This document shows positions 1-8,836 of a stretch of DNA of 64,000 bases, piece after piece. Origin of the DNA: Methanococcoides seepicolus (GTDB lineage: Archaea > Halobacteriota > Methanosarcinia > Methanosarcinales > Methanosarcinaceae); assembly GCF_023684405.1 (NCBI RefSeq), contig NZ_JAGSOI010000002.1, forward strand, positions 1-64,000, read 5' to 3'. The first letter of the stretch is position 1, and each line of letters begins with the position of its first letter. A program made the translations under genes and the position numbers. Below the pieces are notes generated by a model that worked only from the letters and a program-made list of their open reading frames with translations, was not told the origin of the DNA and made no database searches.

Positions 1-2
1 AC

Positions 3-551
3 TGCAATCATTCGATCTGTAATGCTCATTTATTGCGAGAACTAACCGGTATAAGTGAGAATGATGAACAACTGTGGTCGAAAGATATGGGTGATCTGCT
101 CATCAATATCAAATCCTCTGTAGATAAAGTCCGAGAAATATCTAGGAACCTGAAACAACAGAAGATAAAAGAATTCGAAGATTGTTATAATCGTATAGTT
201 CATACTGGGTTGGAAGAGAATCCACCACTCCAAATACAATCAAAGAAACGTGGAAGAAATAAACAAACCACGGCAAAAAATCTGCTGGATAGGTTTATTG
301 GTTACAAAAATGACATTCTCAGGTTTATGCACGATTTGAAAGTTCCATTTGAGAACAATCTTGCAGAAAGAGATGTGAGGATGGTGAAAGTACAACAGAA
401 GATATCCGGTACGTTCCGAAGTGTGCAAGGAGCTCTAATTTTCTGTCGGCTAAGAAGCTACATTTCTACTGTTAAGAAGAATCATCTTTCTGTAATGGAT
501 GCAATTCAAGATGCAATTGCTGGAAAGCCATTTGTTCCAACAATTGTTTGA
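3..551 (+). CDS. IS66-family transposase, C-terminal part (cut by window edge)
   Basis: The frame is open from base 3, so the gene enters from the left edge; the ATG-less beginning reads CNAHLLRELTGI, a typical internal IS66 motif, and the TTG at 33 is not a real start. Near residue 110 of the visible part lies PFENNLAERDVRMVKV, which holds the catalytic glutamate of the IS66 DDE domain, followed by the usual GTFRS and IS66 C-terminal block ending in GKPFVPTIV. The protein would cut and paste its own element. Only the C-terminal third or so is visible, so whether the copy is intact cannot be told. No accessory IS66 genes are seen downstream. Confidence 0.85.
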   Translation, partial: CNHSICNAHLLRELTGISENDEQLWSKDMGDLLINIKSSVDKVREISRNLKQQKIKEFEDCYNRIVHTGLEENPPLQIQSKKRGRNKQTTAKNLLDRFIGYKNDILRFMHDLKVPFENNLAERDVRMVKVQQKISGTFRSVQGALIFCRLRSYISTVKKNHLSVMDAIQDAIAGKPFVPTIV

Positions 552-871
552 TTTTAGGATTGCAAATTAATTTTGTGTATTATAGTCGGTCATACAGGAT
601 TGACGATAGGTAGGCTGAATAGTTACCTTATTTTTATAACACAATAATTATTCCGTTTTGATTTTTAGTAATTCTGTAACCCATTACACATCTCTACCAT
701 TGGTTCCTTATACAGACCATTAACCAACCACATTCCACTATCACATATCCTTTTTTCTGAAGAATAGCAGCCAAGTCTGTCCCTCAGATTGATAGTTTTG
801 TTATTTTTCAAGGAATAAAAAAAGAAAAATTTATGACATGCTAAACATGCCATAAATAACACACAAAAATA
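552..871. other. Intergenic stretch with possible IS66 right end
   Basis: No credible gene. The segment 609-626 (ggtaggctgaatagttac) lies about 60 bases after the transposase stop and could be the terminal inverted repeat of the IS66-like element, but the matching left end is outside the window, so this is a guess. The rest is AT-rich. A 65-codon frame on the minus strand has no family resemblance and no ribosome site. Confidence 0.3.
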
Positions 872-3800
872 TCAATATTCCTCTTTAATATACTTGATCA
901 TCTTCGGTGTCAACAGTGGAATGATCTGTGGAAGCATGTTCGGCATCAGGTTCCCCATCGCCTCTGGCATAAGATCAGGCATCTGCTCTCTCAGATCATC
1001 AGACATCTGAACACGCCTTCCCACAGCTTCAAGCATCTCCGGCATGACCTTTGGCATTATGCCTGGCAGAAGCATTGGCATCATAACAGGCATCATTGGC
1101 TTCATCATGAGGTCCATGCCTGGTACATACTTTACCATCTTCATCATACCCCGCAGCGGAGCGGGCATTGCAGCCATCATCTCTGGAAGCAGCTCTACCA
1201 TAAGATCGGTCATGTTCTCAGGCTTTAGCAGATGGATCATCTGGTCGAAAGTTACCCAGGCTGTGAGTGCAGCGCTCGTGGTGTCAGGTATATCATACCC
1301 AAGACTGCGGGCAACCGTTGCCGAAAGGTCCTGAACGTTCACAGAACTGCCACTGTTCTGTGCAGCTATCCTCAACTGTACCTGACAGCACGGACAGGCT
1401 GCGACCATGACCTCGGCACCGATGTCCTCGGCTTCCTTCAGTCGCATGTTACCAATAACATTCGCAACTTCCGGATCAGCGACCAGTGTGAGTACCGAGC
1501 CACAGCAATGACCGTTCTCCCTGTTATGTTCCATTTCACGGAAGTCAACACCTGGCACTGCTTTTATGAGATTCCTTGGTGGCTCGTATATGCCACCTGC
1601 ACGACCCATGTGACATGCATCGTGTATGGTTACGACCTTGTCGAGCGGCTTGACAAACTTCTCAGAAAGCACATCTAGCTTGTCCTCCAGCACCTGTGAA
1701 TAGTGTTTGGCCTCGAAGTCGTATTCGATACCGAGCTTCTCCGCCCACTGGCGATAGAATGTGTCCCATACCAACCAGCATGCAGGACAGGAGGTGATAA
1801 CGGTCTTAACACCCTTCTTCTTCATGTTCTCGATGTTCATCCTCATGATCTTCTCGAAAACATCCCACTTACCGGCTGCAAGCATAGGGATACCACAACA
1901 GGACTCTTCCTTTCCGAGATAGGTTATCTCCAGACCTGCATCTGTGAGTAGACGGACTGAAGCCTCAGCAATGTCCTTCTCGACAAAGGATGCAGTACAT
2001 CCTGCGAAGTAAGCGTATTCGGCCTTGTCCTTGATCTTTGGCTTAAGGTCCTCAGGGATCCATTCTTCCCTGTTCTTGAGATATTCTCCCCAGATGTTAC
2101 GCTCTTTGAGCAGGCTGGAAGCCATTATCTCGAACGGTGGGATGGTCATCATACCACGGTTAACCACCAGTTCATTCCTCAGGGTCATCCAGGAGTCATT
2201 TATTGGAAGATCGAGCTGGCATCTGTGGTCACAAAGTTCACAGGTGGTACAGGCAAGGAACGTGTCCACCTGTTCCTGTGTCATCTTGTCCCTGCCAGCG
2301 AGGTATTCCTTGATGAAGAACCACTTGCCTCTGGGGGACTGGGATTCCCAGCCACGACCATAGTACTGGTCACATTCCTCGACACAGTAACCACATTGAG
2401 CACAGGTGTATGCATGAGAAACAATGTCTGCTTCAATGTCCTTCTGTTTTCTGAACTTCTCGACCCCGACACCGCTACGATTACCTACGAACCTCATTAT
2501 TGGCTCGAATGCTTTTGATAATGTAATTCCGGTCTTGAGAATACCTTTACCTGAAATAGTCTCAGGGTTCATTATGTCATCAGGATCGACCTGTTGCTTA
2601 AGGTCAAGCATCTTCTTAAGACGGTTACCATAGACATTCTCTGCCTCTTTTGCAAAATAAAGACCTGAAGCATATATCCTTCCGCCGTTCTCTTCAGCGA
2701 TCTTGACGATGCTGATACCCAACGTGAATGCGAGGTTGAACTTGAACGACCTTTCAGAGTGAGGTATGAAACAAAGCAGTATGACATTACCATCCTTTGC
2801 CACCATACCTTCCATTAGCACAGGCAGATCGATCTTCTGCTTGATCTCGCTGACAACTTTGCCCACCTTGTCCAGAGGCACGATTATTTCTGCAGGAATG
2901 AAGGAAGGACCGAGCCTCTTTACCTTCATGGAACGGAACCATTCTCCGGCTTCATGTTTGGCGATGGCATCAGAAAGGACTTTGCCGCCACTGCTGGTGA
3001 TAATATTTTCAAGGGCACTTACATCCCTTGATTCAGGATAAATGAAGTTACAAATATATGACTTGGGCAATTCCGGCCTGTCCTCGACCACCGGTTCGCC
3101 ATGATGGGTAGAAAACGGCATTTCATTCTTCATGCCTGCCCAATCGGGATTTATAAATGAGATAGACCACAGTGGCACTTTTGCTTCTTTTACTGCCTGA
3201 ACAGCTTTCTGCATGGATGCCGGATCTGCAAATTCCGCAGAGATTATAGCAGTGTCTTCTTTGTTTCTTATCTTAAGGGTAATCTGTGTGATGATGCCGA
3301 TAGTACCCATACTTCCGATGAGGGCATCCATTTCATCGCCTGAGAAATCCCTTATCTCGCCGTTTGGCAATACTGCCCTTGCGGAGACCATTGTGTCCTG
3401 GGACCAGCCATATTCATAGCTGCCATATCCTATACCGTTCTGTGCAAGCCAGCCACCAACCGTTGCTGCCGGAGCACTTGAAGGCATGGTACAGACAGAA
3501 AGATTCTCTTTGTTGAGCTTTCTTTCAAGGCGTTCCCAAACGATGCCTGCTCCAACGGTCACTGTCATGTTGTCAGTATCGATGGATACAATGTCGTTCA
3601 GCAGATTGACGTCTGCAACGATACCACCCTTTGTAGGAATGACACCACCATAACCGGATGATGCACCTGCACGGGGGACAACAGGAATAGAATATTTTCG
3701 TGCGAATTCCATCAGTTTGACAATATCATCCTCGGTACGCAATTTTACAATCGCGGCAGGATCGGTATTGCCTAACATCATCTTTGCCATTGACGGCAAT

Positions 3801-3919
3801 GCGCCAACATCATGACAATAGAAGTGTCTTTCTCTTTTGCTTAAGTTCACACGGTCGCCAAATATGGCGGCAATTTCTTCCTGCTGAGAGGAATTCAGGT
3901 TTGCTATATTTTTTGTCAC
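872..3919 (-). CDS. FAD-binding / 4Fe-4S / CCG-domain oxidoreductase (D-lactate dehydrogenase-like) with methionine-rich tail
   Basis: 1015 residues from a GTG start preceded by GGGGGAG. Order of domains: FAD_binding_4/GlcD-type flavin domain (about 45-240, VPRAGASSGYGG being the FAD loop), FAD-oxidase C domain (to about 470), two 4Fe-4S motifs (CAQCGYCVEEC and CTTCELCDHRC, about 515-580), then two CCG domains of the HdrD/GlpC type (SCCGIPML, SCPACW, GHCCGS, CPCC). This is the build of D-lactate/2-hydroxyacid dehydrogenases of Methanosarcina and sulphate reducers, which pass electrons from flavin to iron-sulphur centres and on to a membrane carrier. The substrate cannot be read from sequence. 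The last ~115 residues are an unusual Met/Pro-rich extension. The membrane ferredoxin upstream on the same strand is the likely electron partner. Confidence 0.85.
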   Translation of the reverse strand: MTKNIANLNSSQQEEIAAIFGDRVNLSKRERHFYCHDVGALPSMAKMMLGNTDPAAIVKLRTEDDIVKLMEFARKYSIPVVPRAGASSGYGGVIPTKGGIVADVNLLNDIVSIDTDNMTVTVGAGIVWERLERKLNKENLSVCTMPSSAPAATVGGWLAQNGIGYGSYEYGWSQDTMVSARAVLPNGEIRDFSGDEMDALIGSMGTIGIITQITLKIRNKEDTAIISAEFADPASMQKAVQAVKEAKVPLWSISFINPDWAGMKNEMPFSTHHGEPVVEDRPELPKSYICNFIYPESRDVSALENIITSSGGKVLSDAIAKHEAGEWFRSMKVKRLGPSFIPAEIIVPLDKVGKVVSEIKQKIDLPVLMEGMVAKDGNVILLCFIPHSERSFKFNLAFTLGISIVKIAEENGGRIYASGLYFAKEAENVYGNRLKKMLDLKQQVDPDDIMNPETISGKGILKTGITLSKAFEPIMRFVGNRSGVGVEKFRKQKDIEADIVSHAYTCAQCGYCVEECDQYYGRGWESQSPRGKWFFIKEYLAGRDKMTQEQVDTFLACTTCELCDHRCQLDLPINDSWMTLRNELVVNRGMMTIPPFEIMASSLLKERNIWGEYLKNREEWIPEDLKPKIKDKAEYAYFAGCTASFVEKDIAEASVRLLTDAGLEITYLGKEESCCGIPMLAAGKWDVFEKIMRMNIENMKKKGVKTVITSCPACWLVWDTFYRQWAEKLGIEYDFEAKHYSQVLEDKLDVLSEKFVKPLDKVVTIHDACHMGRAGGIYEPPRNLIKAVPGVDFREMEHNRENGHCCGSVLTLVADPEVANVIGNMRLKEAEDIGAEVMVAACPCCQVQLRIAAQNSGSSVNVQDLSATVARSLGYDIPDTTSAALTAWVTFDQMIHLLKPENMTDLMVELLPEMMAAMPAPLRGMMKMVKYVPGMDLMMKPMMPVMMPMLLPGIMPKVMPEMLEAVGRRVQMSDDLREQMPDLMPEAMGNLMPNMLPQIIPLLTPKMIKYIKEEY

Positions 3920-3952
3920 ACAATCTCCCCCTTAAAAGTAGGGTCGTTTTTC

Positions 3953-3962
3953 AATATAAACG
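3953..3962 (-). promoter_or_regulatory. TATA box of the FAD/FeS oxidoreductase gene
   Basis: On the minus strand the sequence reads GTTTATATTG, about 35 bases before the GTG start at 3919. With the usual archaeal spacing of ~25 bases the transcript would begin about 10 bases before the start, just including the GGGGGAG ribosome site. This suggests the gene can be transcribed apart from the upstream pair, from which it is separated by 111 bases. Confidence 0.5.
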
Positions 3963-4030
3963 CTTTAAATATGACATGGAGATTTTGTCCAATTTAAAAA
4001 AAAAATAAATTGGAAACAAATTATCTCCAT

Positions 4031-4648
4031 TTAAAATTTCAGTGAATCTTTGGGACATATGTCAATGCATCGTCCACATTTGATACAATCCGGCTTGTTA
4101 CCGATATCACGAACCTCAAGTTCCATCGGACAGACCTTTTCACAGAGCTTGCAGTCAACACATGACTCATGATCCATCTTAAGCTGGTATTTATTACCGC
4201 CGATGATCCTCTGCATTGTTCCCATTGGACAGAAGTTACACCAGGACCTTGTGTTGAAGTAGCTTCCAAGCATTGTACCAATGACTGTCGTCACAAGACA
4301 TATTGACACAAAGATCATACCAATAAGTTCAATGGTATTCTGTGCTGCAATCGTTACTGAGATACGGTACAACATGAAAGCCATCATGAGACTGAATACC
4401 GGGATCCTGACCCACATACTTGACAGGACCTTGGGGATCTTTCTTTTCTTTGAGATCTTGATTATCCCGTAATCGAAGTAGCTCCCACGTGGACAGAGAT
4501 TTCCACAGAACCAACGGCCTCTGAAGATACTGCTAATGAACAATGTTCCCATGACAAGGAGCATGAAGTAACCAAGCATCGGATACCAGAGACCTGCAAT
4601 GGAAACGATCACTACCAGTGGACCAAGATAAGGAGTTATCTTAAGCAT
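4031..4648 (-). CDS. Membrane 4Fe-4S protein, NapH/FixG-like
   Basis: 205 residues with about four hydrophobic segments in the first ~140 residues. Two CP-type motifs sit next to membrane segments (FCGNLCPRG near 48 and CNFCPMGT near 137), as in NapH and related polyferredoxin quinol dehydrogenases; the C-terminal part carries two classical 4Fe-4S motifs, CVDCKLCEKVCP and CIKCGRCIDICP. The role is transfer of electrons between a soluble redox enzyme and the membrane pool (methanophenazine in this group, by inference). Its ATG directly abuts the TAA of the upstream regulator (TAAATG), with GGAGG just before, so the two are co-translated. The downstream FAD/FeS oxidoreductase is the probable partner. 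Confidence 0.8.
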   Translation of the reverse strand: MLKITPYLGPLVVIVSIAGLWYPMLGYFMLLVMGTLFISSIFRGRWFCGNLCPRGSYFDYGIIKISKKRKIPKVLSSMWVRIPVFSLMMAFMLYRISVTIAAQNTIELIGMIFVSICLVTTVIGTMLGSYFNTRSWCNFCPMGTMQRIIGGNKYQLKMDHESCVDCKLCEKVCPMELEVRDIGNKPDCIKCGRCIDICPKDSLKF

Positions 4649-4996
4649 TTACCATTCCTCCAGTTCCTGTTCCACTTTTGCCGCCCATTTGCTGACAATT
4701 CCCATTATCAGTTCCTTGATCTCTTTCTTGTTGTTTATTTTGTAAATGAATGAATAACCGCCTCCATCGAGATTATTCTGTGATCTTGTGAGTATTCCTT
4801 TCTCATGCAGTTTCTTGACAGACCTCTGTACCGTTGAAAGGTCGAGTTCCACAAGGATTGCTATCTGTTCCGTTTTGCTCCAATTATCGGGTTCTTCAAA
4901 GAAGTACTCCAACACTTTCATGTCAGCCCGTGTCAGGTTCAGAGCACATTTTATCACATCTTTAATTTTGAATTCTTTACATGCGAAGTCTATCAT
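4649..4996 (-). CDS. Winged-helix transcription regulator (TrmB/MarR-like)
   Basis: 115 residues. Residues ~18-80 form a winged helix: LTRADMKVLEYFFEEP, then WSKTEQIAILVELDLSTVQRSVKKLHEKG as helix-turn-helix with recognition helix, then the wing. The C-terminal ~30 residues are an amphipathic helix likely used for dimerisation; there is no separate ligand domain. The start has a good ribosome site (GGCGGTGA, 5 bases before ATG). It is the first gene of the oxidoreductase unit and probably controls it in response to substrate or redox state; the effector is unknown. Confidence 0.75.
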   Translation of the reverse strand: MIDFACKEFKIKDVIKCALNLTRADMKVLEYFFEEPDNWSKTEQIAILVELDLSTVQRSVKKLHEKGILTRSQNNLDGGGYSFIYKINNKKEIKELIMGIVSKWAAKVEQELEEW

Positions 4997-5041
4997 TAAA
5001 TCACCGCCATTAATTGTCAGTACTGCTACATTATCACAGCT

Positions 5042-5051
5042 GCATATAAAC
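5042..5051 (-). promoter_or_regulatory. TATA box of the regulator-ferredoxin unit
   Basis: Minus strand reads CGTTTATATG about 46 bases before the regulator start, giving a short leader containing GGCGGTGA. A small palindrome (cagtactg, 5017-5024) lies between this box and the start and could be an autoregulatory site. Confidence 0.5.
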
Positions 5052-5078
5052 GTGGTTAAGTAATGAAGAATGAAGGAT

Positions 5079-5121
5079 GGTTTTGGCAGTACCGTGGATA
5101 ACTGTGGTGTTTTGGCAGTAA
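5079..5121. repeat. Two copies of a TTTTGGCAGTA direct repeat
   Basis: The sequence ttttggcagta occurs at about 5081-5091 and again at about 5110-5120, 29 bases apart, or nearly three helical turns. The pair lies upstream of the regulator promoter and 125 bases beyond the end of the rloB-like gene. The even spacing fits two half-sites of a DNA-binding protein; no function is proven. Confidence 0.35.
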
Positions 5122-5245
5122 TAGAGAGTTGATAAAAATTTTAGATAAAGAATTGATACTACTCAGATAAAAGCTGATGCTGCAGAATAGAAACAAATAT
5201 CAAACGGTGACACTTTGCTAAAAAACCGAAAGAGATAAATTTGAT

Positions 5246-5845
5246 TTATTTGACAAATGTGCGTATTTTCTCAATCAGTTGGTGAACCAATGTTGAAGGA
5301 TTACTATCACGGCTTATGATGTCAACACCACTACTCTCATGCAGTGATACTACTTCTTCTGAATACTTCATTGCAATATCAATACGATCTTTAGTCTTTT
5401 CATATATTTGAGAATCATTCTTTTGATATTGTCCTAAAAATTGTACTAATTTTCTTTTTAGCAACTTATTATCAAGTGGTCTTTCATAACGCTCAAAATG
5501 AGAAAGAATCCAGAATTCAAAACATGGATTAGAAAATATTATTTGGATATCTTCAGCAGATGCGAGTTTTTTTGCTTGACTAAGTTCTTTAGAAGAATTC
5601 TCATCCCGATCAAAAACACAGAATATCAAATCTCCTGGCACATAGTCTCTGCTATGCTTTAAAACGTCTAATGCATATTTTATAACACTAAGAGCATCCT
5701 GATCATCCGATGATTTTACCTTAATTTTTAATTTATTAATTCTCAAATCCGATCTCATATGCTCAAAATAATGAATCTCAGTCTTTTCCCCTTCACAAAA
5801 GATCCACATCTGAGTAATTGATCTTGTACCTTCCCTTCTTACCAT
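5246..5845 (-). CDS. RloB-like TOPRIM-fold protein (AbiL partner)
   Basis: 199 residues. The N-terminus has the RloB signature CEGEKTEIHYF (17-27), then FCVFDRDEN (76-83, the acidic DxD pair) and the block SNPCFEFWILSHFE (~105-118). These are the conserved residues of the RloB family, a TOPRIM-like nuclease fold in anti-phage and type I R-M associated loci. It lies 19 bases after the stop of an ATPase of the RloA family, the arrangement called AbiL (AbiLi ATPase plus AbiLii/RloB). The expected role is effector of an abortive-infection response gated by the ATPase. Base composition is clearly more AT-rich than the surrounding housekeeping genes, suggesting transfer. Confidence 0.8.
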   Translation of the reverse strand: MVRREGTRSITQMWIFCEGEKTEIHYFEHMRSDLRINKLKIKVKSSDDQDALSVIKYALDVLKHSRDYVPGDLIFCVFDRDENSSKELSQAKKLASAEDIQIIFSNPCFEFWILSHFERYERPLDNKLLKRKLVQFLGQYQKNDSQIYEKTKDRIDIAMKYSEEVVSLHESSGVDIISRDSNPSTLVHQLIEKIRTFVK

Positions 5846-5864
5846 AGTACAGCCTCTTTAATGC

Positions 5865-7121
5865 TTATTCATACAATGTTTCATCAATGAAGGGGACGCC
5901 ACCAACTCTGCCATTAAGATAAGCTCTTTCAAAATCAATATCTTGCCGGATATCGTAATCGAGAAGTGAACTTAGTGTAGTAAAACTATTCTGCTCTTTG
6001 GAACAAAAATAGATTTGATCCTTTCTAAAAAGTTCATTGTCAAGCAAAGTAGTATCATGAGTTGTAAAAATCAATTGCCCGTTTTTGTTATTTTTGCTAT
6101 TAAAAAGCTTCACGATCATACGAGTAATTTCTGGATGAAGACTTGAGCCTAATTCATCTATGAAAAGCACTTTGTCCTTTTCCATTATGTCTAACAACGG
6201 ACCTAAAATAGAGAGGGTTTTTCTTGTGCCTTCAGATTCATCAATCAAATCAAAATAAACGATTTTACCATCATCTGATCGATGCATTGTCTTAACTTTA
6301 TATACATCCTCCATATCATCGGTGCTTTCAAAATTAGAATTTTCATTTGAAAATCCGAAAGTGACTTTTTTGATAGGAATTTTTTGGACATTGACTAAAA
6401 AGTTTTCGATACCGCCAAAATCAGCTTTCTTCAAAATATCAAGTACCTTTTTTTTGAATTGAGAATCTTCTTTTATTTTAGTAATTGTATAATCCATCCA
6501 GTTATTAGAAGAATCTCCATGAGTTAAATTCATGTTAACAATTATATTTTTTGAAATATACTCAAATATATGTTTTGTTTTATAATAACCTAATTGGGTC
6601 GCACGTGAAAGATAAAGAGTATTATCAATAGTTTGAGATGGATACAATTTTTGTTTTTCGGCATCAATGCCAAAATTGAAACTTTTTGTATTAGTCCTTG
6701 AAAATACAAGTTTTTCTTTTTTCTTTGATATTTCAAACAAATACTCTTCAAACACTTTTGTTGAATTGCAGGAAAAACCATATCTATAAGTCTTACCGCT
6801 ACAAGTAAAGATTAATTCAAACTTACTTGGTTTTTTATTTGAAGCTTCGCTTAACTTAAATGGAGTTACGATTGGAATTTTGGAATTTACATTAAAAGTA
6901 TGGGAATTCTTGACCATACTTTTCATAAAACTAATTGCTTTCATTAAATTAGACTTGCCCGCAGAATTTCCACCATATATCAATGCTGATTTTAAAAGGT
7001 GATTTCCATCATCTAAATTAATTAGATTTTGAGATATTTTTTTGCTTGAACTGGAGTCCATGTTCAAAGTAACTCTGTCTTTAAAAGATAGAAAATTTTC
7101 AACCGAAAATTCTAGTATCAT
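5865..7121 (-). CDS. RloA-like AAA ATPase (COG1106, AbiL ATPase)
   Basis: 418 residues from the ATG at 7121, where the family N-terminus MILEFSVENFLSF begins; the frame is open to 7193, and an ATG at 7181 has a GGTGG just upstream, so a longer form (442 or 438 residues) cannot be excluded. Walker A is GGNSAGKSN (50-58), Walker B is KVLFIDELGSSLHPE, and the switch is FTTHDTTLLD, as in ABC/SMC-like ATPases of defence systems. It should sense infection and control the RloB-like protein encoded directly downstream. AT-rich coding sequence, with no housekeeping neighbour in the same transcript. Confidence 0.8.
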   Translation of the reverse strand: MILEFSVENFLSFKDRVTLNMDSSSSKKISQNLINLDDGNHLLKSALIYGGNSAGKSNLMKAISFMKSMVKNSHTFNVNSKIPIVTPFKLSEASNKKPSKFELIFTCSGKTYRYGFSCNSTKVFEEYLFEISKKKEKLVFSRTNTKSFNFGIDAEKQKLYPSQTIDNTLYLSRATQLGYYKTKHIFEYISKNIIVNMNLTHGDSSNNWMDYTITKIKEDSQFKKKVLDILKKADFGGIENFLVNVQKIPIKKVTFGFSNENSNFESTDDMEDVYKVKTMHRSDDGKIVYFDLIDESEGTRKTLSILGPLLDIMEKDKVLFIDELGSSLHPEITRMIVKLFNSKNNKNGQLIFTTHDTTLLDNELFRKDQIYFCSKEQNSFTTLSSLLDYDIRQDIDFERAYLNGRVGGVPFIDETLYE

Positions 7122-7193
7122 ATTACATGCTATGATAGAAGGAGTAGATAAAGATAACCAATAAATACACATATATCTCATTTTTACCACCAT

Positions 7194-7957
7194 TTATGGG
7201 GAATAATTGAGATAAAATTGATTAATTTACAGTTTTTCCGTAAAATAATGCATAATATGCAATTCCCCTCTCACTTAAGAACATTGAATATTGAAATATG
7301 AATAATAAGTTTCAACAATACATATACAATAACGTACAACGACCGACATCCCAAAAAACAACCCTGCCCGATCTCACTCACATGAGCATTGAGAGTAAAC
7401 GGGTTATTACTCATAACATTCTGCTTCATGTAATGCAAAGTACCCTTGGAGAATCCCATCTTTTCCCATTCAGTATAGACATGTCAATGATCTTCTTCCT
7501 CAACAGATCAGAGTCATCCCTTTATTCATTTGCCATATAGAATGGAGTCAATCTCGCTTTACCACTATCAATTGCAGATAATGACCACATGTCTTCGTTC
7601 ATCATCCTTTGTATCTGATACAAACATATACAAGGGACTTTTTATTATTAGATATTTACATAATCATTGAATTCTTGCATCTGAAAACGTTCAAGGTATC
7701 ATGCAGAAAAATATCTACGGTACACCTACCACATCAGGCGATACTATCGATATTCCTGTAATGTATTTGTTCACTATATATCAGACTCCATCAAAAATAT
7801 TTAAAGCAAACTTAAGCCACAAATACTATGGCATATGTTTTTAATTAAGAAAACTAATTTAATTATAACCTAAAATTGGTTTTACTCAGCTTTTATTTTT
7901 ATTGTAGAAATACCGCATATTACCTCATAAATAAAAAAAAATAGTGTTTGTGATATA
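7194..7957. other. AT-rich intergenic stretch holding relic A
   Basis: 764 bases without an intact gene. The middle (7321-7620) holds a decayed minus-strand coding relic described separately. Bases 7620-7957 contain no recognised feature other than AT-rich runs (for example around 7870-7940) likely to include the promoter of the betaine-binding lipoprotein gene. Short frames on both strands here are relic or chance. Confidence 0.6.
7321..7620 (-). pseudogene. Relic A: decayed 3' end of a Cas1-like gene
   Basis: The minus strand encodes, across at least one frameshift, DLLRKKIIDMS, then YTEWEKMGFSKGTLHYMKQN, then NPFTLNAHV. The layout (basic helix, then a G-x-SKGTLHYMK block, then a short polar tail) resembles the C-terminus of archaeal Cas1 proteins, which end in a similar (G)INKSTLWYxKK block. 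The last ~60 bases (7321-7383) also match relic E near 13287-13351. No upstream Cas1 domain, cas gene or CRISPR repeat is present. Assignment to Cas1, as opposed to another protein with a similar tail, is by recollection of the family and is moderate. Confidence 0.45.
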
Positions 7958-8836
7958 TTGAATGGAAAAATAAAGTCATTATTACTGGTATTGCTAATTG
8001 CAATAAGCCTTGTTGGTGCAGGATGTGTCCAACAGGAAGATGAAACACCATCTGAAGAAGCAGAACCTGTCATTATTGGTTATCCTCCATGGGATGATGT
8101 GAGGGCAAATACCTTTGTGCTAAAGCAGGTACTTGAGTCTGAAGGATATGAAGTTGAAACTGTAAACGCTGATCTTGGAGCTGTTTTCCAGGGAGTTGCA
8201 CAGGGAGATATCGACCTCTTTGCCGGTGCATGGTTACCGACGACCCAGGGATTGTACTGGGACAGATATGCGGATGACCTTGATTACGTCAAGAACATAA
8301 GCAGCGGTGCAAAGATCGGATTGGTCGTTCCAACGTATGTTACTATTGACTCCATAGACGAACTTAATGAAAATAAGGACAAGTTCGAGGGAGTTATACA
8401 GGGAATTGAACCCGGTGCAGGAATAATGGCAACTACTGAAGTTGCAATTGAAGAATACAACCTTGATTATGTACTAAGTGCAAGCAGTACCGTTGGAATG
8501 GCAATTGAGCTGCAGGATTCAATCGATAATGAAGAGTGGATGGTTGTAACACTCTGGCAGCCACATTGGGCATTTTCACGCATGGACTTGAAATTCCTGG
8601 AAGACCCGGAGAATGTCTATGGTGAAGGTGACAATATTGTTCTCGTGGCAAGAAAAGATTTGTCTGAGGACAGGCCAGATGTCTATGAAATTCTTTCAAG
8701 ATATGAAATGGAACTCTCTGATATAGAATCCATCATGCTGGATCTTGATCAGGGATTGACTCAGGAAGATGCAGCAGCAAAATGGATAGAGGACAATCCT
8801 GAAAAGGTAAACGAATGGCTGGGAGAAGAATTATAA
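7958..8836 (+). CDS. Glycine betaine/proline ABC transporter substrate-binding lipoprotein (OpuAC/ProX-like), orphan
   Basis: 292 residues from a TTG start; no in-frame ATG or GTG lies nearby. A lipoprotein signal (hydrophobic 7-20, lipobox LVGAGC with the lipid-bearing Cys at about 23) is followed by a short acidic linker and an OpuAC-type domain: VIIGYPPWDDVRANTFVLKQVLE, DLFAGAWLPTT, VTLWQPHW. The tryptophans in these motifs are typical of aromatic cages that bind quaternary ammonium compounds. It would capture betaine-like solutes at the cell surface. No permease or ATPase gene is adjacent, so it either serves a transporter encoded elsewhere or was separated from its operon. Confidence 0.85.
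   Translation: MNGKIKSLLLVLLIAISLVGAGCVQQEDETPSEEAEPVIIGYPPWDDVRANTFVLKQVLESEGYEVETVNADLGAVFQGVAQGDIDLFAGAWLPTTQGLYWDRYADDLDYVKNISSGAKIGLVVPTYVTIDSIDELNENKDKFEGVIQGIEPGAGIMATTEVAIEEYNLDYVLSASSTVGMAIELQDSIDNEEWMVVTLWQPHWAFSRMDLKFLEDPENVYGEGDNIVLVARKDLSEDRPDVYEILSRYEMELSDIESIMLDLDQGLTQEDAAAKWIEDNPEKVNEWLGEEL

Noticed and set aside
665-862. 65-codon minus-strand frame as a gene
   Set aside because: No family resemblance, no ribosome site, and it overlaps only AT-rich spacer between an IS end and the oxidoreductase gene.
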